Shown: piece by piece, positions 17,800 to 27,571 of the stretch | Numbering within the stretch: the stretch's first letter is position 1 | Layout: every line of letters starts with the position of its first letter | NCBI RefSeq assembly: GCF_003858395.1 | Contig: NZ_QWEV01000005.1 | Location: 3,720,001-3,784,000, forward strand | Length of the DNA stretch: 64,000 bases | Origin: Acidipila sp. EB88 | GTDB taxonomy: Bacteria > Acidobacteriota > Terriglobia > Terriglobales > Acidobacteriaceae | Direction: 5' to 3' | Notes under the pieces: model-generated | Told to the model about the DNA's origin: nothing | The model's database searches: none | Seen by the model: only the letters and a program-made list of their open reading frames with translations | Translations under genes and position numbers: made by a program

Positions 17800-20180
17800 C
17801 ACGGCAGACCAGCGCGGCACAGGCGGGGGCCGATCCTGGGGATGACGCCGGAGATCGGCAGGTAGTTGAACGAGACAAAGCAGTGCCGGCCGTCGACCCG
17901 CGTGACTTCTACATGGTTGAGGAAGTTCAGGTTGACGAGGTAGGCCTCGCCGTCAAAGCCTACCGGCACGGTGGTGCCGGTTTCGAGCAGCCGGGCTTCG
18001 CTGCCGGCTTCGATGGGTGCGCCCTGTTCATCGACCACGCGCAGAAGACCGCCATGGCTTTCCTGCACTCGAAAATGCACAACGACGCCGGAATGGTCCT
18101 GCGGGCGCACGTCCTGATTGATGGTATCGACCGAGGCATCCACCGGGATGTCCGAGGGGTCGATGGAGAGATGGTTAAGGTCGAAGGCGCGCATGTCCGG
18201 AACCAGCAGACGCCCGGAGGCATCGGTGGTGCCGACGTTGCGGTTCTCCTGCAGCACGTGCACACGCGCCATGCGCGTGGTGTCCACGATGGCAAAGCTG
18301 TCGTAGATGGTGTTGGAGGGGAAGATGCCCCGGTCGATCCAGGAGAGGGCGCCTTGGTCTTCCATGCGCAGGGTGGTCGCGCCCTGGTTCTGATCGATGC
18401 CCGCGGTCATCAGACCCCAACGTGATTTGTACTGCGCCTGGGCGAACCCATGCGCCGAGTCTGCCGAGGTGTAGGCCTGGTAGCCCCAGTCGCCGATTTC
18501 GGAGGCAGAGCGTTGCGCCTGCACCTGCGCGGAGCCAGCGGTGGTGCCGGCGCTGACGCCAAGGATGCTCCGTCGGCCGAGCGGAATGGTCAGACCTGCC
18601 TGCAGACCGTTGGAGTTGCTGTCGGTCAGGCTCATGAACTCGTTCGCGTAGAGGGTGGCGCGACCCACCTGCAGCGAATAGCTCCCGTAGAGTGTGTGGT
18701 TGCGCTGCGAGGGGGCCAGGAAGCCATTCACGCTGTAGAGGGACGCATCCTGATCAATGCCGGCGTAGGCGATGCCGACCGAGCCGAGGTGCCGCAGCAT
18801 GACGTCGCCATTCGCGCTGATCTGCCTACGGGGTACGGGCTCGCCGTTGACGGCAGCCACATCCGTGAAGCCACGCGATGCAAAGGTGGCCGAGGCCCCG
18901 AGGCTGAGCCTGGTTCCGACTCTTTGTGCGCCCACCGAGAGCTGCCGGCCATTGCTACGTGCTCCGTCACTGCCGGCCGCAGAGATATTGACGACACCGT
19001 AATGGTCAATCTTGAGTACGGCGCCCGCACCCGCCATAAGCGTTCCGGGTGCGCCCTCGGCGCTCGCTTCAAGCGTCATGCTGCTGCTCAGCCCGCGCCG
19101 GTAGTCGACGACTCCGGTGGTTTTGCCGTACTGGTTGCTGATGACTCCCCAGTTTTGGCGGAACGCGCCGACCTGGGCGGAGAATGTCTGCAACCCGGGA
19201 GCGAGCAGCGTGGCACTGGTGTAGAAGTCCTGCGTGATGTTGACCTGCTGCCCAAGAGCGTTGGTCACAGTCATGGTGATGGTGTTGGCGCCATTGATGA
19301 CGGGTAGCTGTGGCACTTCAAACACGCCGGCATCGACTTGGTGCGAAGATACAAGGTTTCCATCGGCAAGGATGTTGACGGTCGAGGGTACGGCCGCGGA
19401 ACCGGCGACTGTGGGCAACGGAAAGGTGATGAGGTCCGGGCGCATGCTGAAGTCCGACTTGACCTGCAGCCCGCCGAGCCGAACGGGTCGTGTCCAGGAG
19501 AGCCCGCCCGTGATGAAGTCACCCAGGTTGTAGCGACGGAGGCTCTTGACGTCGGCAAGGGTGTAGCTGGTGTCGAGGCGTGTGAGCATGCGGCTGCCAG
19601 TACCGGCGGGTGCCGCGAGCGATACCTGCGGGGCCCCCGAGTAGGCGAGGAAGGTGCTTTCCACGACGCCGCGTGGAGAAAATCCACGCATGTCGATGGA
19701 GCCGCTTTGCGCGGTCTGCCGGCCGATCTGTTCATTGACGATGTCGTAGTTCAGGGTCACCCCGGTGCCGCTCTGCGTCGCATGCGGGTTGGGCGGGGCA
19801 ACGCCCGGCGCTTCATCCGGAGCAAGGATGGCCGGCATCAGGCGCTCGTTTGTGGCGGTGACTTCGATAGTCTGGGTTTGTTCGTCGAGATGCCAGGTAA
19901 GCCCCGGCAGGGTCGCCAGGTCGATCAGTCCATCGCCCATTGCGGCGGCGCCGGGACCTCGCCGCACGAGGCCGAGCGGTCCGCGAATTCCAAGATCCTC
20001 CAGTTCCGCACGCGTCGCCAGCAACACCCCGTTGCGATAGACGAACTCGCCGATCTTGCCGACTGCGTGCCCGTTCACGTGCACGTCCAGGAGCAGGGCC
20101 TGTTCATCCCCGAGGGCAGGCAGTGTCGTCAACCGCAGGAGAAGCAGGAGCACTGGCATTTGTAGAGATCTGGGCGACAT
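17799..20180 (-). CDS. Outer-membrane fimbrial usher
   Basis: A 793-residue usher forming the outer-membrane pore through which chaperone-bound subunits are assembled. After a signal peptide (PVLLLLLRLTTLPALG) come an N-terminal substrate-binding region (LLLDVHVNGHAVGKIGEFVY), a 24-strand barrel and plug (YNLGDFITGGLSWTRPVRLG, RPDLITFPLPTVAGSAAVPS, VDVFVN-type plug replaced by STVNILADGNLVSSHQVDAG), and C-terminal plate domains ending HCFVSFNYLPISGVIPRIGP. The length is typical of archaic (sigma-clade) ushers. No clear Shine-Dalgarno precedes ATG 20180; ATG 20159 is an alternative. The stop overlaps the start of the two-domain SCPU gene. It lies between chaperone and tip-subunit genes. Confidence 0.9.
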   Translation of the reverse strand: MSPRSLQMPVLLLLLRLTTLPALGDEQALLLDVHVNGHAVGKIGEFVYRNGVLLATRAELEDLGIRGPLGLVRRGPGAAAMGDGLIDLATLPGLTWHLDEQTQTIEVTATNERLMPAILAPDEAPGVAPPNPHATQSGTGVTLNYDIVNEQIGRQTAQSGSIDMRGFSPRGVVESTFLAYSGAPQVSLAAPAGTGSRMLTRLDTSYTLADVKSLRRYNLGDFITGGLSWTRPVRLGGLQVKSDFSMRPDLITFPLPTVAGSAAVPSTVNILADGNLVSSHQVDAGVFEVPQLPVINGANTITMTVTNALGQQVNITQDFYTSATLLAPGLQTFSAQVGAFRQNWGVISNQYGKTTGVVDYRRGLSSSMTLEASAEGAPGTLMAGAGAVLKIDHYGVVNISAAGSDGARSNGRQLSVGAQRVGTRLSLGASATFASRGFTDVAAVNGEPVPRRQISANGDVMLRHLGSVGIAYAGIDQDASLYSVNGFLAPSQRNHTLYGSYSLQVGRATLYANEFMSLTDSNSNGLQAGLTIPLGRRSILGVSAGTTAGSAQVQAQRSASEIGDWGYQAYTSADSAHGFAQAQYKSRWGLMTAGIDQNQGATTLRMEDQGALSWIDRGIFPSNTIYDSFAIVDTTRMARVHVLQENRNVGTTDASGRLLVPDMRAFDLNHLSIDPSDIPVDASVDTINQDVRPQDHSGVVVHFRVQESHGGLLRVVDEQGAPIEAGSEARLLETGTTVPVGFDGEAYLVNLNFLNHVEVTRVDGRHCFVSFNYLPISGVIPRIGPRLCRAGLP

Positions 20181-20281
20181 AGCCGGCGGATTCAGTGGTG
20201 AATGGAAATGGTGGAAGCAAGTGAGAAAAGCGAGGGACGGCGCTGGAGACGAGAAGCCATCGTCTTGCCGGCGCCGAGCAA

Positions 20282-21013
20282 TCAGAAGTTGTCAGCAAGG
20301 GCTACTTGTTGATGGATGGCACCGGAAACACCCTGCGCCGAGACCCGGAGCGCCGGGTGTGCAGGCAGCGTGTCGCCGGAGACCAGCGGCCAACGACGCG
20401 TGGCGCCGGCCAGGATGTAGGGGGACCCATGTGCCTTCACCTCAACACTGGTGCCATCGCTGAGAGCAAGTTTCATATCTCGCAGCGTCTCGTGGGTATC
20501 CCCAGTGTTGGAAGCGACGAGGAACGTGTTTTCACCCTGCTTTTCAAGGTGAAAGGTGAGGCGCGAGGGAACCGGCCCGTGTGGCTCGGCAAAGATGGGG
20601 ATCGACATACGCAGCACCACGTGGACGACGCCGGGCTCCGGCGGCGGGGGGAGTTGATCCAGGATGATGCGATAGGTCTCCTCCTCACCTTCGGGCGAGC
20701 GGCGGAGAACCACGCGGATTGTCTGCGAGGCATTGGGCGCGATCGTGGCGATCGGTGGACTCGCCATCACGATGTCCGACGCCACGAGGTGATCGTCGCC
20801 ATCCGACTGACTCCACCCGTAGACCCGGATCTGAACGGAGGTTGCAGTCTGCCCCTTGTTGACCACGGTGAGGCTGGTGGCTTTTTGCCCGGGTAGCAAG
20901 GCGACACTGATCGGCATGACTGCCAATGCCTGCGCGCCGGCGAGACCCGCGCCGGGCAAAAGCAGGACCGAAGCAACCGCTTTTCTCAACATACCCGCCA
21001 AGCGCCGCCTCAT
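20282..21013 (-). CDS. Periplasmic pilus chaperone (PapD-like)
   Basis: A 243-residue chaperone with a signal peptide (residues about 8-28) and two immunoglobulin-like domains. The N-terminal domain shows ISVALLPGQKATSLTVVNKG, VQIRVYGWSQ and TIRVVLRRSPEGEEETYRII, the PapD-type G1-strand region and conserved Arg. The C-terminal domain follows from SRLTFHLEKQGENTFLVASN. Such chaperones bind subunits in the periplasm, donate a strand to complete their fold and deliver them to the usher. The gene begins two bases after the first SCPU gene ends and is followed by a 101-base gap before the usher. The length and the YRIILDQLPP segment fit the archaic group found with SCPU subunits. Confidence 0.9.
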   Translation of the reverse strand: MRRRLAGMLRKAVASVLLLPGAGLAGAQALAVMPISVALLPGQKATSLTVVNKGQTATSVQIRVYGWSQSDGDDHLVASDIVMASPPIATIAPNASQTIRVVLRRSPEGEEETYRIILDQLPPPPEPGVVHVVLRMSIPIFAEPHGPVPSRLTFHLEKQGENTFLVASNTGDTHETLRDMKLALSDGTSVEVKAHGSPYILAGATRRWPLVSGDTLPAHPALRVSAQGVSGAIHQQVALADNF

Positions 21014-21014
21014 A

Positions 21015-21590
21015 TCAATACGTGATGGTGGCGACGATGGAGTCGGTGTAGGACCCTGCTGCGATGAACTGACCCGCCGGTATGTTGCCGTACACGGTCA
21101 GGCTTTGACTGGCCCCGTTTCCGGTGCCGCTCACGGTGTCAGTGCCCACGGTAGAACCCCAGTTGGTGGTGCGTGCTGAGTTGGAGTAGAGCGCGTAGTT
21201 GAGCACGACGGCGGGTGTGCCGCTCACAAACATGCCACGGGTGGTGACGGTTGCGTTGGTGGATGTACCGGCGCTGAGGCCTATGTTGTAAGTGGAGCCA
21301 TTGCTGCATAGCGCTGTAAGAAGCGCACTGCCAGGGAGAGCGGCACCCGTGTAATTGCCGAATGCCAGCGAGGTCGTGGAAATAGAGCAGGTTGCCACCA
21401 CGGTGGCACTTACAGCCATGGTGGAGGTGGCAGTTGCTGCTCCCGCAGGGCGGACGGAGCAGGAAAGAACAAGTACGGCCGCAAACACCCAGATCGCGAG
21501 GGATTGGAAGCGACCGCTGATCCTCGTTCGTGGCGTGTTCAGGGCCTTTGTTGTGGTTGTTGCAAGTGCGTTTTGCTTGATGCCGGTCAT
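21015..21590 (-). CDS. Single-domain spore-coat-U (SCPU) protein, likely pilus rod subunit
   Basis: A 191-residue exported protein. The start at 21590 lies eight bases after GGAG; an ATG at 21596 would leave only two bases. A long leader with a hydrophobic core (LAIWVFAAVLVLSCSVRPAG) precedes one SCPU domain beginning SAATVVATCSI-like (actual: VSATVVATCSISTTSLAFGN) and ending IAAGSYTDSIVATITY. The motif NWGSTVGTDT matches both domains of the protein at 16942-17799. As the first gene of the operon with one domain, it is the best candidate for the major structural subunit. The order subunit, chaperone, usher, two-domain subunit is that of archaic pili such as Csu, but shortened to two subunits. 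Confidence 0.85.
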   Translation of the reverse strand: MTGIKQNALATTTTKALNTPRTRISGRFQSLAIWVFAAVLVLSCSVRPAGAATATSTMAVSATVVATCSISTTSLAFGNYTGAALPGSALLTALCSNGSTYNIGLSAGTSTNATVTTRGMFVSGTPAVVLNYALYSNSARTTNWGSTVGTDTVSGTGNGASQSLTVYGNIPAGQFIAAGSYTDSIVATITY

Positions 21591-21701
21591 GCGCATGACT
21601 CCTTTTGAGTACGCAAAATCAGGTGGCCGCGTAGCCTACCACTGGATGACGTTTGATACGTAACGGACACGGTGCCATACAGTACTGCACGTCTGATCAC
21701 A

Positions 21702-21729
21702 AAAATAAGCGCATCCGTGAGCAGGTCAA
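21702..21729 (-). promoter_or_regulatory. Candidate promoter of the chaperone-usher operon
   Basis: On the minus strand TTGACC (21729-21724), a 16-base spacer and TATTTT (21707-21702) form a plausible sigma-70 promoter about 110 bases upstream of the first SCPU start. A TGATCA palindrome lies at 21694-21699 near the predicted transcript start; whether it is functional is unknown. Confidence 0.45.
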
Positions 21730-22248
21730 GAAATCTACTGCCTTGTCTCGTTACTTGAGTGCCGGGTGTGACCATAATTGCACCAGATGGGAATAATCGA
21801 GCTGCATCCAAGCCGGATCTCGCGACGCTCCGCGCGTCTTGATTCGGGTCGGGATTGACTCCGAGTTGGAGCGGCGGGTGCAGGATCGAGCTGGGTATTT
21901 CAAGGATGGGAACGTGACAGCTGGGCGCAGACGCGGCAGGTGTGCATGTTTGATCTGTTTGTCGGCTTCCACATGTACCGCCTGGTGGCGTGGGCCGTGG
22001 TTGCGCTTACGTGTCGAGGCCCAGTCTTGTTGCCTTAAGGCGACATGCACATCGAGGATGAATTTTCATCCCGGAGCAACAACTTGCCCAGGTGCGGCTG
22101 CATCTTCAACGGCAACAGTGCCCGTGTATGGTTGCCCTGTTGTGGCGGTTTAGTTCTGCGGGGATTGGGTGGTCTGGATGGCGACTCGGTGTTAGCCTGC
22201 AAAGGCCCGCGCTGGCGTTTGGCCTCGTATCTCTTCGAAGGGGAGCTC
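21730..22248. other. Intergenic region without a recognisable gene
   Basis: About 520 bases between the divergent chaperone-usher and mla operons. Open frames run through it, including an upstream extension of mlaE beginning at 22045, but that extension is not permease-like and has an odd Cys/Gly-rich composition. No clear RNA gene or operator was found. Confidence 0.5.
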
Positions 22249-23010
22249 TTGAAAAAAAGTCTCGAAGCGCTTGGGGCAATGAGCCTGTTCGGTCTGCGGG
22301 TGATCACCTCCGCGTTCAGCCCTCCATTTGAGATGGCCCAACTACGCGAGCAATTGATTGCCGCGGGTGCAGAGTCGTGGCTGCTGGTGTTTGCCTCCGG
22401 TATCTCTCTTGGCACAGTGATGTCGTTCCACACGCGCAGCAGTCTGGTCACTTTCGGGGCAACGGCGATGATCCCCTCGGTGCAGGCCGATGCTTTCTTT
22501 GTGGAGATCGGACCGCTTGTGGCGGCGCTCTTGCTGGCGGGCAGGGTTGGTTCCGGCATTGGGGCGGTGCTGGCGAATATGCGGGCAACGGAACAGATCG
22601 ACGCCATCGAGTCACTCTCGGTGGACTCCTTCAAGTTCCTCGTGGTGCCAAGGGTGCTTGCCTGCGTGATCGCGCTGCCGATCCTGACGCTGCTGATGGA
22701 TTTTTGCGGGCTGTTCGGCGGATTCCTGAGCGAGCACTTCAACTCGCACATCTCGCTCAGCCTGTACTTTGTGCGCGCTTTTGATGACCTGGGCTGGTCC
22801 AACTTTATTCCGCCCGTGCTCAAAACGACGGTGTTCGGGTTCATCATCGGTGCGGTGTCGTCGTACTTCGGGTACACGACCAACGAGGGCGCAAACGGCG
22901 TCGGCCGCGCCGCGACCAACAGCGTTGTTTTGTCGTCGCTGCTGATCATTCTTGCGGACGTGATCCTGATACGCTGCATATTTTTCGTGTTTCCGGATAG
23001 TGCGATATGA
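22249..23010 (+). CDS. mlaE: MlaE-like ABC permease, TTG start
   Basis: A 253-residue inner-membrane permease of the MlaE family, which moves phospholipids or other lipids between the membranes of Gram-negative cells. The start is placed at TTG 22249 (after GAAGGGGAG) because permeases of this family begin with a short amphipathic stretch such as LKKSLEALGAMSLFGLRVIT; the next candidate is ATG 22278. Conserved features are SFHTRSSLVTFG, the long EIGPLVAALLLAGRVGSGIG segment and NMRATEQIDAIESLSVDSFK, followed by four hydrophobic segments. The stop overlaps the ATPase start as ATGA. Operon partners are the ATPase and the MCE protein. No MlaB or MlaC gene follows. Confidence 0.9.
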   Translation: MKKSLEALGAMSLFGLRVITSAFSPPFEMAQLREQLIAAGAESWLLVFASGISLGTVMSFHTRSSLVTFGATAMIPSVQADAFFVEIGPLVAALLLAGRVGSGIGAVLANMRATEQIDAIESLSVDSFKFLVVPRVLACVIALPILTLLMDFCGLFGGFLSEHFNSHISLSLYFVRAFDDLGWSNFIPPVLKTTVFGFIIGAVSSYFGYTTNEGANGVGRAATNSVVLSSLLIILADVILIRCIFFVFPDSAI

Positions 23011-23816
23011 ACGAGCCGCGCGAGACCTCCCACGGCATGGCTGCTTCGCAGCACGATGGCCAGACGACAGCCGGAAAAGAGGCGGGGGCAATGCTTCGCT
23101 TCGAGAATGTCTCCAAGGCGTTCGGCGAGAAGCAGGTGTTGAGCGACGTGTCCTTTGCGGTACCACCCGGCGAAGCGTTATGCATCCTGGGCCGCAGCGG
23201 CATGGGCAAGAGCGTGACGTTGAAATTGAGCATCGCGCTGCTGCGGCCTGACCAGGGAAAGATCTGGGTCTGCGGGGACAACATTGCCAGCCTTGAAGGA
23301 GCGGAGTTGTCGAAGGTGCGCCGCAAGATCGGCTTCCTGTTCCAGGATGCCGCGCTGTTCGATTCTCTCTCGCTCTACAACAATCTCGCGTTGCCGCTGC
23401 GACGGCTCAGCAACAAGTCCTGGCCAGAGGTGGAGGAGGCGGTGCACCGCACGCTGCAGCAGGTTGGCCTTGAGAACGATGGCCAGCGAATGCCGGTGGA
23501 GCTTTCCGGCGGAATGCGGAAGCGTGCCGGCCTTGCGCGTGCGCTGGTGCTGGAGCCCAAGGTGCTCCTGGTCGATGAACCCAACAGTGGCCTGGACCGC
23601 ATCACCGCCTCCGAGATCGATGAGTTGCTGCTGAAACAGAAGACCGAGCGGAAGACGACGCTGATGATCGTCACGCACGACATTCATGGAGCCCGCCGGG
23701 TGGGCGACACGTTCGCGGTATTGGAGCATGGGCGCTTTGTAGCCTACGGCACAGCAAAAGAAGTGGAACAGAGCCAAAGCGAAACAGCGCGCAAGTTGAT
23801 ATCGGAGCGATACTGA
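23007..23816 (+). CDS. mlaF: MlaF-like ABC transporter ATPase
   Basis: A 269-residue nucleotide-binding subunit that powers the lipid transporter. The Walker A motif is GRSGMGKS at residues 62-69, the signature is LSGGMRKRAGLARAL, Walker B is KVLLVDEPNSGLD, and the H-loop is IVTHD. The SGGMRKR form of the signature is typical of MlaF rather than of other importers. About 28 extra residues precede the domain; an internal ATG at 23091 (MLRFENVSKAFG) is a possible alternative start. The gene overlaps mlaE by four bases (ATGA) and the MCE gene by one base (TGATG), so the three are translated as a unit. Confidence 0.93.
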   Translation: MNEPRETSHGMAASQHDGQTTAGKEAGAMLRFENVSKAFGEKQVLSDVSFAVPPGEALCILGRSGMGKSVTLKLSIALLRPDQGKIWVCGDNIASLEGAELSKVRRKIGFLFQDAALFDSLSLYNNLALPLRRLSNKSWPEVEEAVHRTLQQVGLENDGQRMPVELSGGMRKRAGLARALVLEPKVLLVDEPNSGLDRITASEIDELLLKQKTERKTTLMIVTHDIHGARRVGDTFAVLEHGRFVAYGTAKEVEQSQSETARKLISERY

Positions 23817-25207
23817 TGGCGAAGCGAAACCTTATCGTCGGTCTCTTTGTTTCTGCCGGGGTCATCCTCTTTGCCGTCGGCCTGTTTTTGATCGGCAATC
23901 GCAAGAAGGCATTTGATCACCACATGGTGCTCTACACAGAGTTTGCGGACCTGGGTGGGGTGGCGAAGGGCGCGAAGGTACGCGTTGCCGGGATGGAGGG
24001 AGGGCAGGTTACGGGGATTGATATCCCGGACTCTCCTTCGGCTCGCTTTCGCGTGAGGATGCAGGTTGATACCAAGCTTCGCGGGCTGATCCGCACGGAC
24101 TCCATTGCTTCCGTCGCAACGGAAGGCGTTGTGGGCGATACCTACATCTTGATTCACACCGGGAGCGTGCATGCGCAGGCGGCGGCTGCTTATGCCACAC
24201 TGCCGGGCAAAGAGCCGTTCGATCTTGCCGCGCTGCTAGACAAAGGCAACAAGCTGGTAGGAGACGCGGGCAAAACGATCAATGATGCAGACGCCACCAT
24301 CAAGCAGCTGGGCGGCAGCCTGCAGGGTACGCTGGGCGGCGTTAACGTGGCGGTTGCCAATGCGAATGACGTGATTGCGGGCATCAAGCAGGGGCGCGGC
24401 GCGGTGGGTCTGCTGCTGCGCGATGAGAAGTTCTCGGCCGAGGTGCAGCACACGCTCGACAATGCGCAGGATGCAAGCGGTAGCCTGGCGCATGCCTCGA
24501 CGCGCACGGATCAACTGATTGCGGACATACAGTCGCGCAACCTGCCGCAGAAGGTGGACGACACGCTCAAGAGCGCGCAGGATGCAGCAGGCCAACTGGA
24601 CGCAACCTCCAAACAGCTGAACCAGACCATCGCGGAAGCGACCGCGCCGGACCGGAGCGGACTGAGTGCCGGCGAGAACCTGCGCGATTCACTTTCCAAC
24701 GCCGACAATGCCACGGCGAACTTGGCGGACGACACGGAAGCGCTGAAGCACGAGTTCTTTTTCCAGGGCTTCTTCAAGAAGCGCGGCTATTACCAGTTGA
24801 GCGAGCTGTCGCCTGCCACGTACCGCACGAACAAGGTGTTTGTGAACCCGGCTGATCATCGGCTGTGGCTTCCCACTGCAAGCCTCTTCGATACGCAGGC
24901 GGATGGAACGGAGCAGCTGTCTGCGCGTGGCAAGAGTGCACTTGACGAGGCGCTTGCGCAGGGCGGCGGCGAGTTCACGAACCAAGCACTGGTCGTGGAA
25001 GGATATTCGGGGGGTGCGGATGCGAGCACGCGGCTGGCAGTGTCGCGGCGTCGTTCCGTACTGGTCAGCCATTACCTGCAGGCGCACTTCCAATTAGAGG
25101 CGGCGCATGTTGGTTACATCGGGCTCGACAATGCGCCGCCGGCGGGAGTGGGGCACGACGGGTGGGACGGGGTGTGCGTGGTCGTGCTCGCGCCCAGGCA
25201 TAAGTAG
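23816..25207 (+). CDS. mlaD: MlaD-like MCE protein with C-terminal OmpA-like domain
   Basis: A 463-residue periplasm-facing protein with one N-terminal transmembrane helix (residues about 5-27, LIVGLFVSAGVILFAVGLFL). An MCE domain follows at about 38-115 (HMVLYTEFADLGGVAKGAKV, VRVAGMEGGQVTGIDI). Residues about 125-330 are a long Ala/Asp/Gln-rich helical region likely to form a coiled coil or needle. Residues about 350-463 resemble an OmpA-like peptidoglycan-associated domain (LSARGKSALDEALAQ, ALVVEGYSGGADASTRLAVS, RRSVLVSHYLQAHF). MCE proteins form hexameric rings that carry lipids across the periplasm. The added OmpA-like end could tether the ring to the cell wall, which is inference. It is the last gene of the three-gene operon. 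Confidence 0.85.
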   Translation: MAKRNLIVGLFVSAGVILFAVGLFLIGNRKKAFDHHMVLYTEFADLGGVAKGAKVRVAGMEGGQVTGIDIPDSPSARFRVRMQVDTKLRGLIRTDSIASVATEGVVGDTYILIHTGSVHAQAAAAYATLPGKEPFDLAALLDKGNKLVGDAGKTINDADATIKQLGGSLQGTLGGVNVAVANANDVIAGIKQGRGAVGLLLRDEKFSAEVQHTLDNAQDASGSLAHASTRTDQLIADIQSRNLPQKVDDTLKSAQDAAGQLDATSKQLNQTIAEATAPDRSGLSAGENLRDSLSNADNATANLADDTEALKHEFFFQGFFKKRGYYQLSELSPATYRTNKVFVNPADHRLWLPTASLFDTQADGTEQLSARGKSALDEALAQGGGEFTNQALVVEGYSGGADASTRLAVSRRRSVLVSHYLQAHFQLEAAHVGYIGLDNAPPAGVGHDGWDGVCVVVLAPRHK

Positions 25208-25306
25208 CTGCCGGCTTCTGCGCGGAGCCCTGCGTCGGGTGGGCGTATGTGGTCGTAGGGAGCCTGACCCGCCTGCATACGAGCCACGCATCCCGTGGTG
25301 AGTGGA

Positions 25307-26434
<1,128 letters not shown>

Positions 26435-26464
26435 CTATGCGAGGAAAGAGACAGGGGCGGCCTG

Positions 26465-27115
26465 CTAACAGCAGCCGCAGGTTTCGCCGCGTCGAGCGCG
26501 CCGGCCTTCGCCGATCAGGACTGGAACCGCCGCGAGCGCTGCAACCGGATCGATCCAGCGCAGATCCACATGGTGCCGGAGCAGAAGCGCTGCGAGCGTG
26601 AGGGCGGCAAGATAGGCGCAGGTGGCGGACTGTACAGCGTCCGCGAACAGCGCCTTGCTGTGCAGGCGGAGAGCGGCCCTGCGTTTCTGCCAGGCAAGTG
26701 CCGGCATCATGACCAGGGCGCCTGCGGTCACAGCGATGCCCAAGGTACTTGGCGTGCTTTCGATCTTGCAGAGCAAGCCGGCGAGAGCGATCAGCGACAC
26801 AACAACCGCCAGCGCATAGAGCAACGTGCCACAGGCGCGCGCTGCTCTCGCCGGGCTGAGCCGGAAGCCGGGCAGGACCTGCGCGAGCACGACGGCGGCT
26901 GAGATCACTTCCACAAAGCTGTCGGAGCTGAACGCGAAGAGTGACACGCTCTTTGCGCGGATGGACGCTGTAAGTGAGACCGCGCACTCGATCAGCATCC
27001 AGGCCAGCGTCAGGACTTGAAGCCGGACTACTTCGGATTGCATGTCTGGGCGTGGCGCAGGCTGCATGTCCAGGCGCTCCTGTGTACGGGCTATTGCGCG
27101 TCTGATTCGCAACAT
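26465..27115 (-). CDS. CDF-like (cation diffusion facilitator) membrane protein
   Basis: A 216-residue protein with about five or six hydrophobic segments (VLTLAWMLIECAVSLTA, GTLLYALAVVVSLIALAGLL, LGIAVTAGALVMMPALAW, CAYLAALTLAALLL, PVAALAAVPVLIG). The segments AFSSDSFVEVIS and LFADAVQSATCAY sit where CDF transporters have metal-binding Asp residues in helices 2 and 5. It lacks the cytoplasmic C-terminal domain of full CDF proteins and ends in CGCC. The start was set at ATG 27115, about ten bases after GGAG; ATG 27124 is possible. It overlaps the end of the Fur-family gene, so the two are co-transcribed. Metal efflux or export is the likely role; the metal is unknown. Confidence 0.7.
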   Translation of the reverse strand: MLRIRRAIARTQERLDMQPAPRPDMQSEVVRLQVLTLAWMLIECAVSLTASIRAKSVSLFAFSSDSFVEVISAAVVLAQVLPGFRLSPARAARACGTLLYALAVVVSLIALAGLLCKIESTPSTLGIAVTAGALVMMPALAWQKRRAALRLHSKALFADAVQSATCAYLAALTLAALLLRHHVDLRWIDPVAALAAVPVLIGEGRRARRGETCGCC

Positions 27116-27474
27116 CGAAAGCATACTCCGAAGAAAAAGACCTGGTGGCGATCGTTGCGGAAGCCCGCTGGAAGGCTCGGGGTCGCGGCCAGGGGACAGG
27201 GTGCGATCTCGTAAATACAGCCGCAGTGATCGCACCGGAAGTGGTCACACTCATTTGCCCCGGCGAGCCTGTAGCGATCGGCGTTGCCGGGAACCTCGAT
27301 GGCCGACAACGACCCTTCTTTGAGAAGGCTGCCGATGGTGCGGTAAACCGTGGCGAGGCTCAGATGCTTTACCTGCCTGCTGGCGATAGTGCGGACTTCG
27401 TGGACGGACAGCGGCTGGGTGGCCGTTTCGAAGGCGGCCCAGATTGCCTGTTTTTGTTGAGTGCGTCGCGTCAT
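27091..27474 (-). CDS. Fur-family metalloregulator (Zur/Fur-like)
   Basis: A 127-residue regulator with the Fur winged helix (SVHEVRTIASRQVKHLSLAT, VYRTIGSLLKEGSLSAIEVP) and metal-binding dimer domain (ECDHFRCDHCGCIYEI, then GFRNDRHQVFFFGVCFRCC). The two CxxC pairs form the structural zinc site. The His-rich stretch before the first pair is reduced to a single His (CDHF), unlike classic Fur (HHHH), which fits a Zur- or Mur-type protein. The start at 27474 (MTRRTQQKQAIW) removes 16 unrelated residues. The gene follows a TonB receptor by 97 bases and overlaps a CDF-like gene, indicating metal homeostasis. A candidate operator lies upstream of the cluster at 30972-30989. Confidence 0.88.
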   Translation of the reverse strand: MTRRTQQKQAIWAAFETATQPLSVHEVRTIASRQVKHLSLATVYRTIGSLLKEGSLSAIEVPGNADRYRLAGANECDHFRCDHCGCIYEIAPCPLAATPSLPAGFRNDRHQVFFFGVCFRCCESDAQ

Positions 27475-27571
27475 GGGCGTCCTGCAGAAGCTGTGGCTCT
27501 GACGAAAGCGTGTGATGCACACGATCGGCTGGATGCGCGATGCCTTGCGCCCCCAGACGATCGTGCGTGGT

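Noticed and set aside
22045..22248. Upstream extension of the MlaE permease from an ATG at 22045
   Set aside because: The extra 68 residues are Cys/Gly-rich and unlike any MlaE N-terminus. The TTG at 22249 fits family length and alignment.
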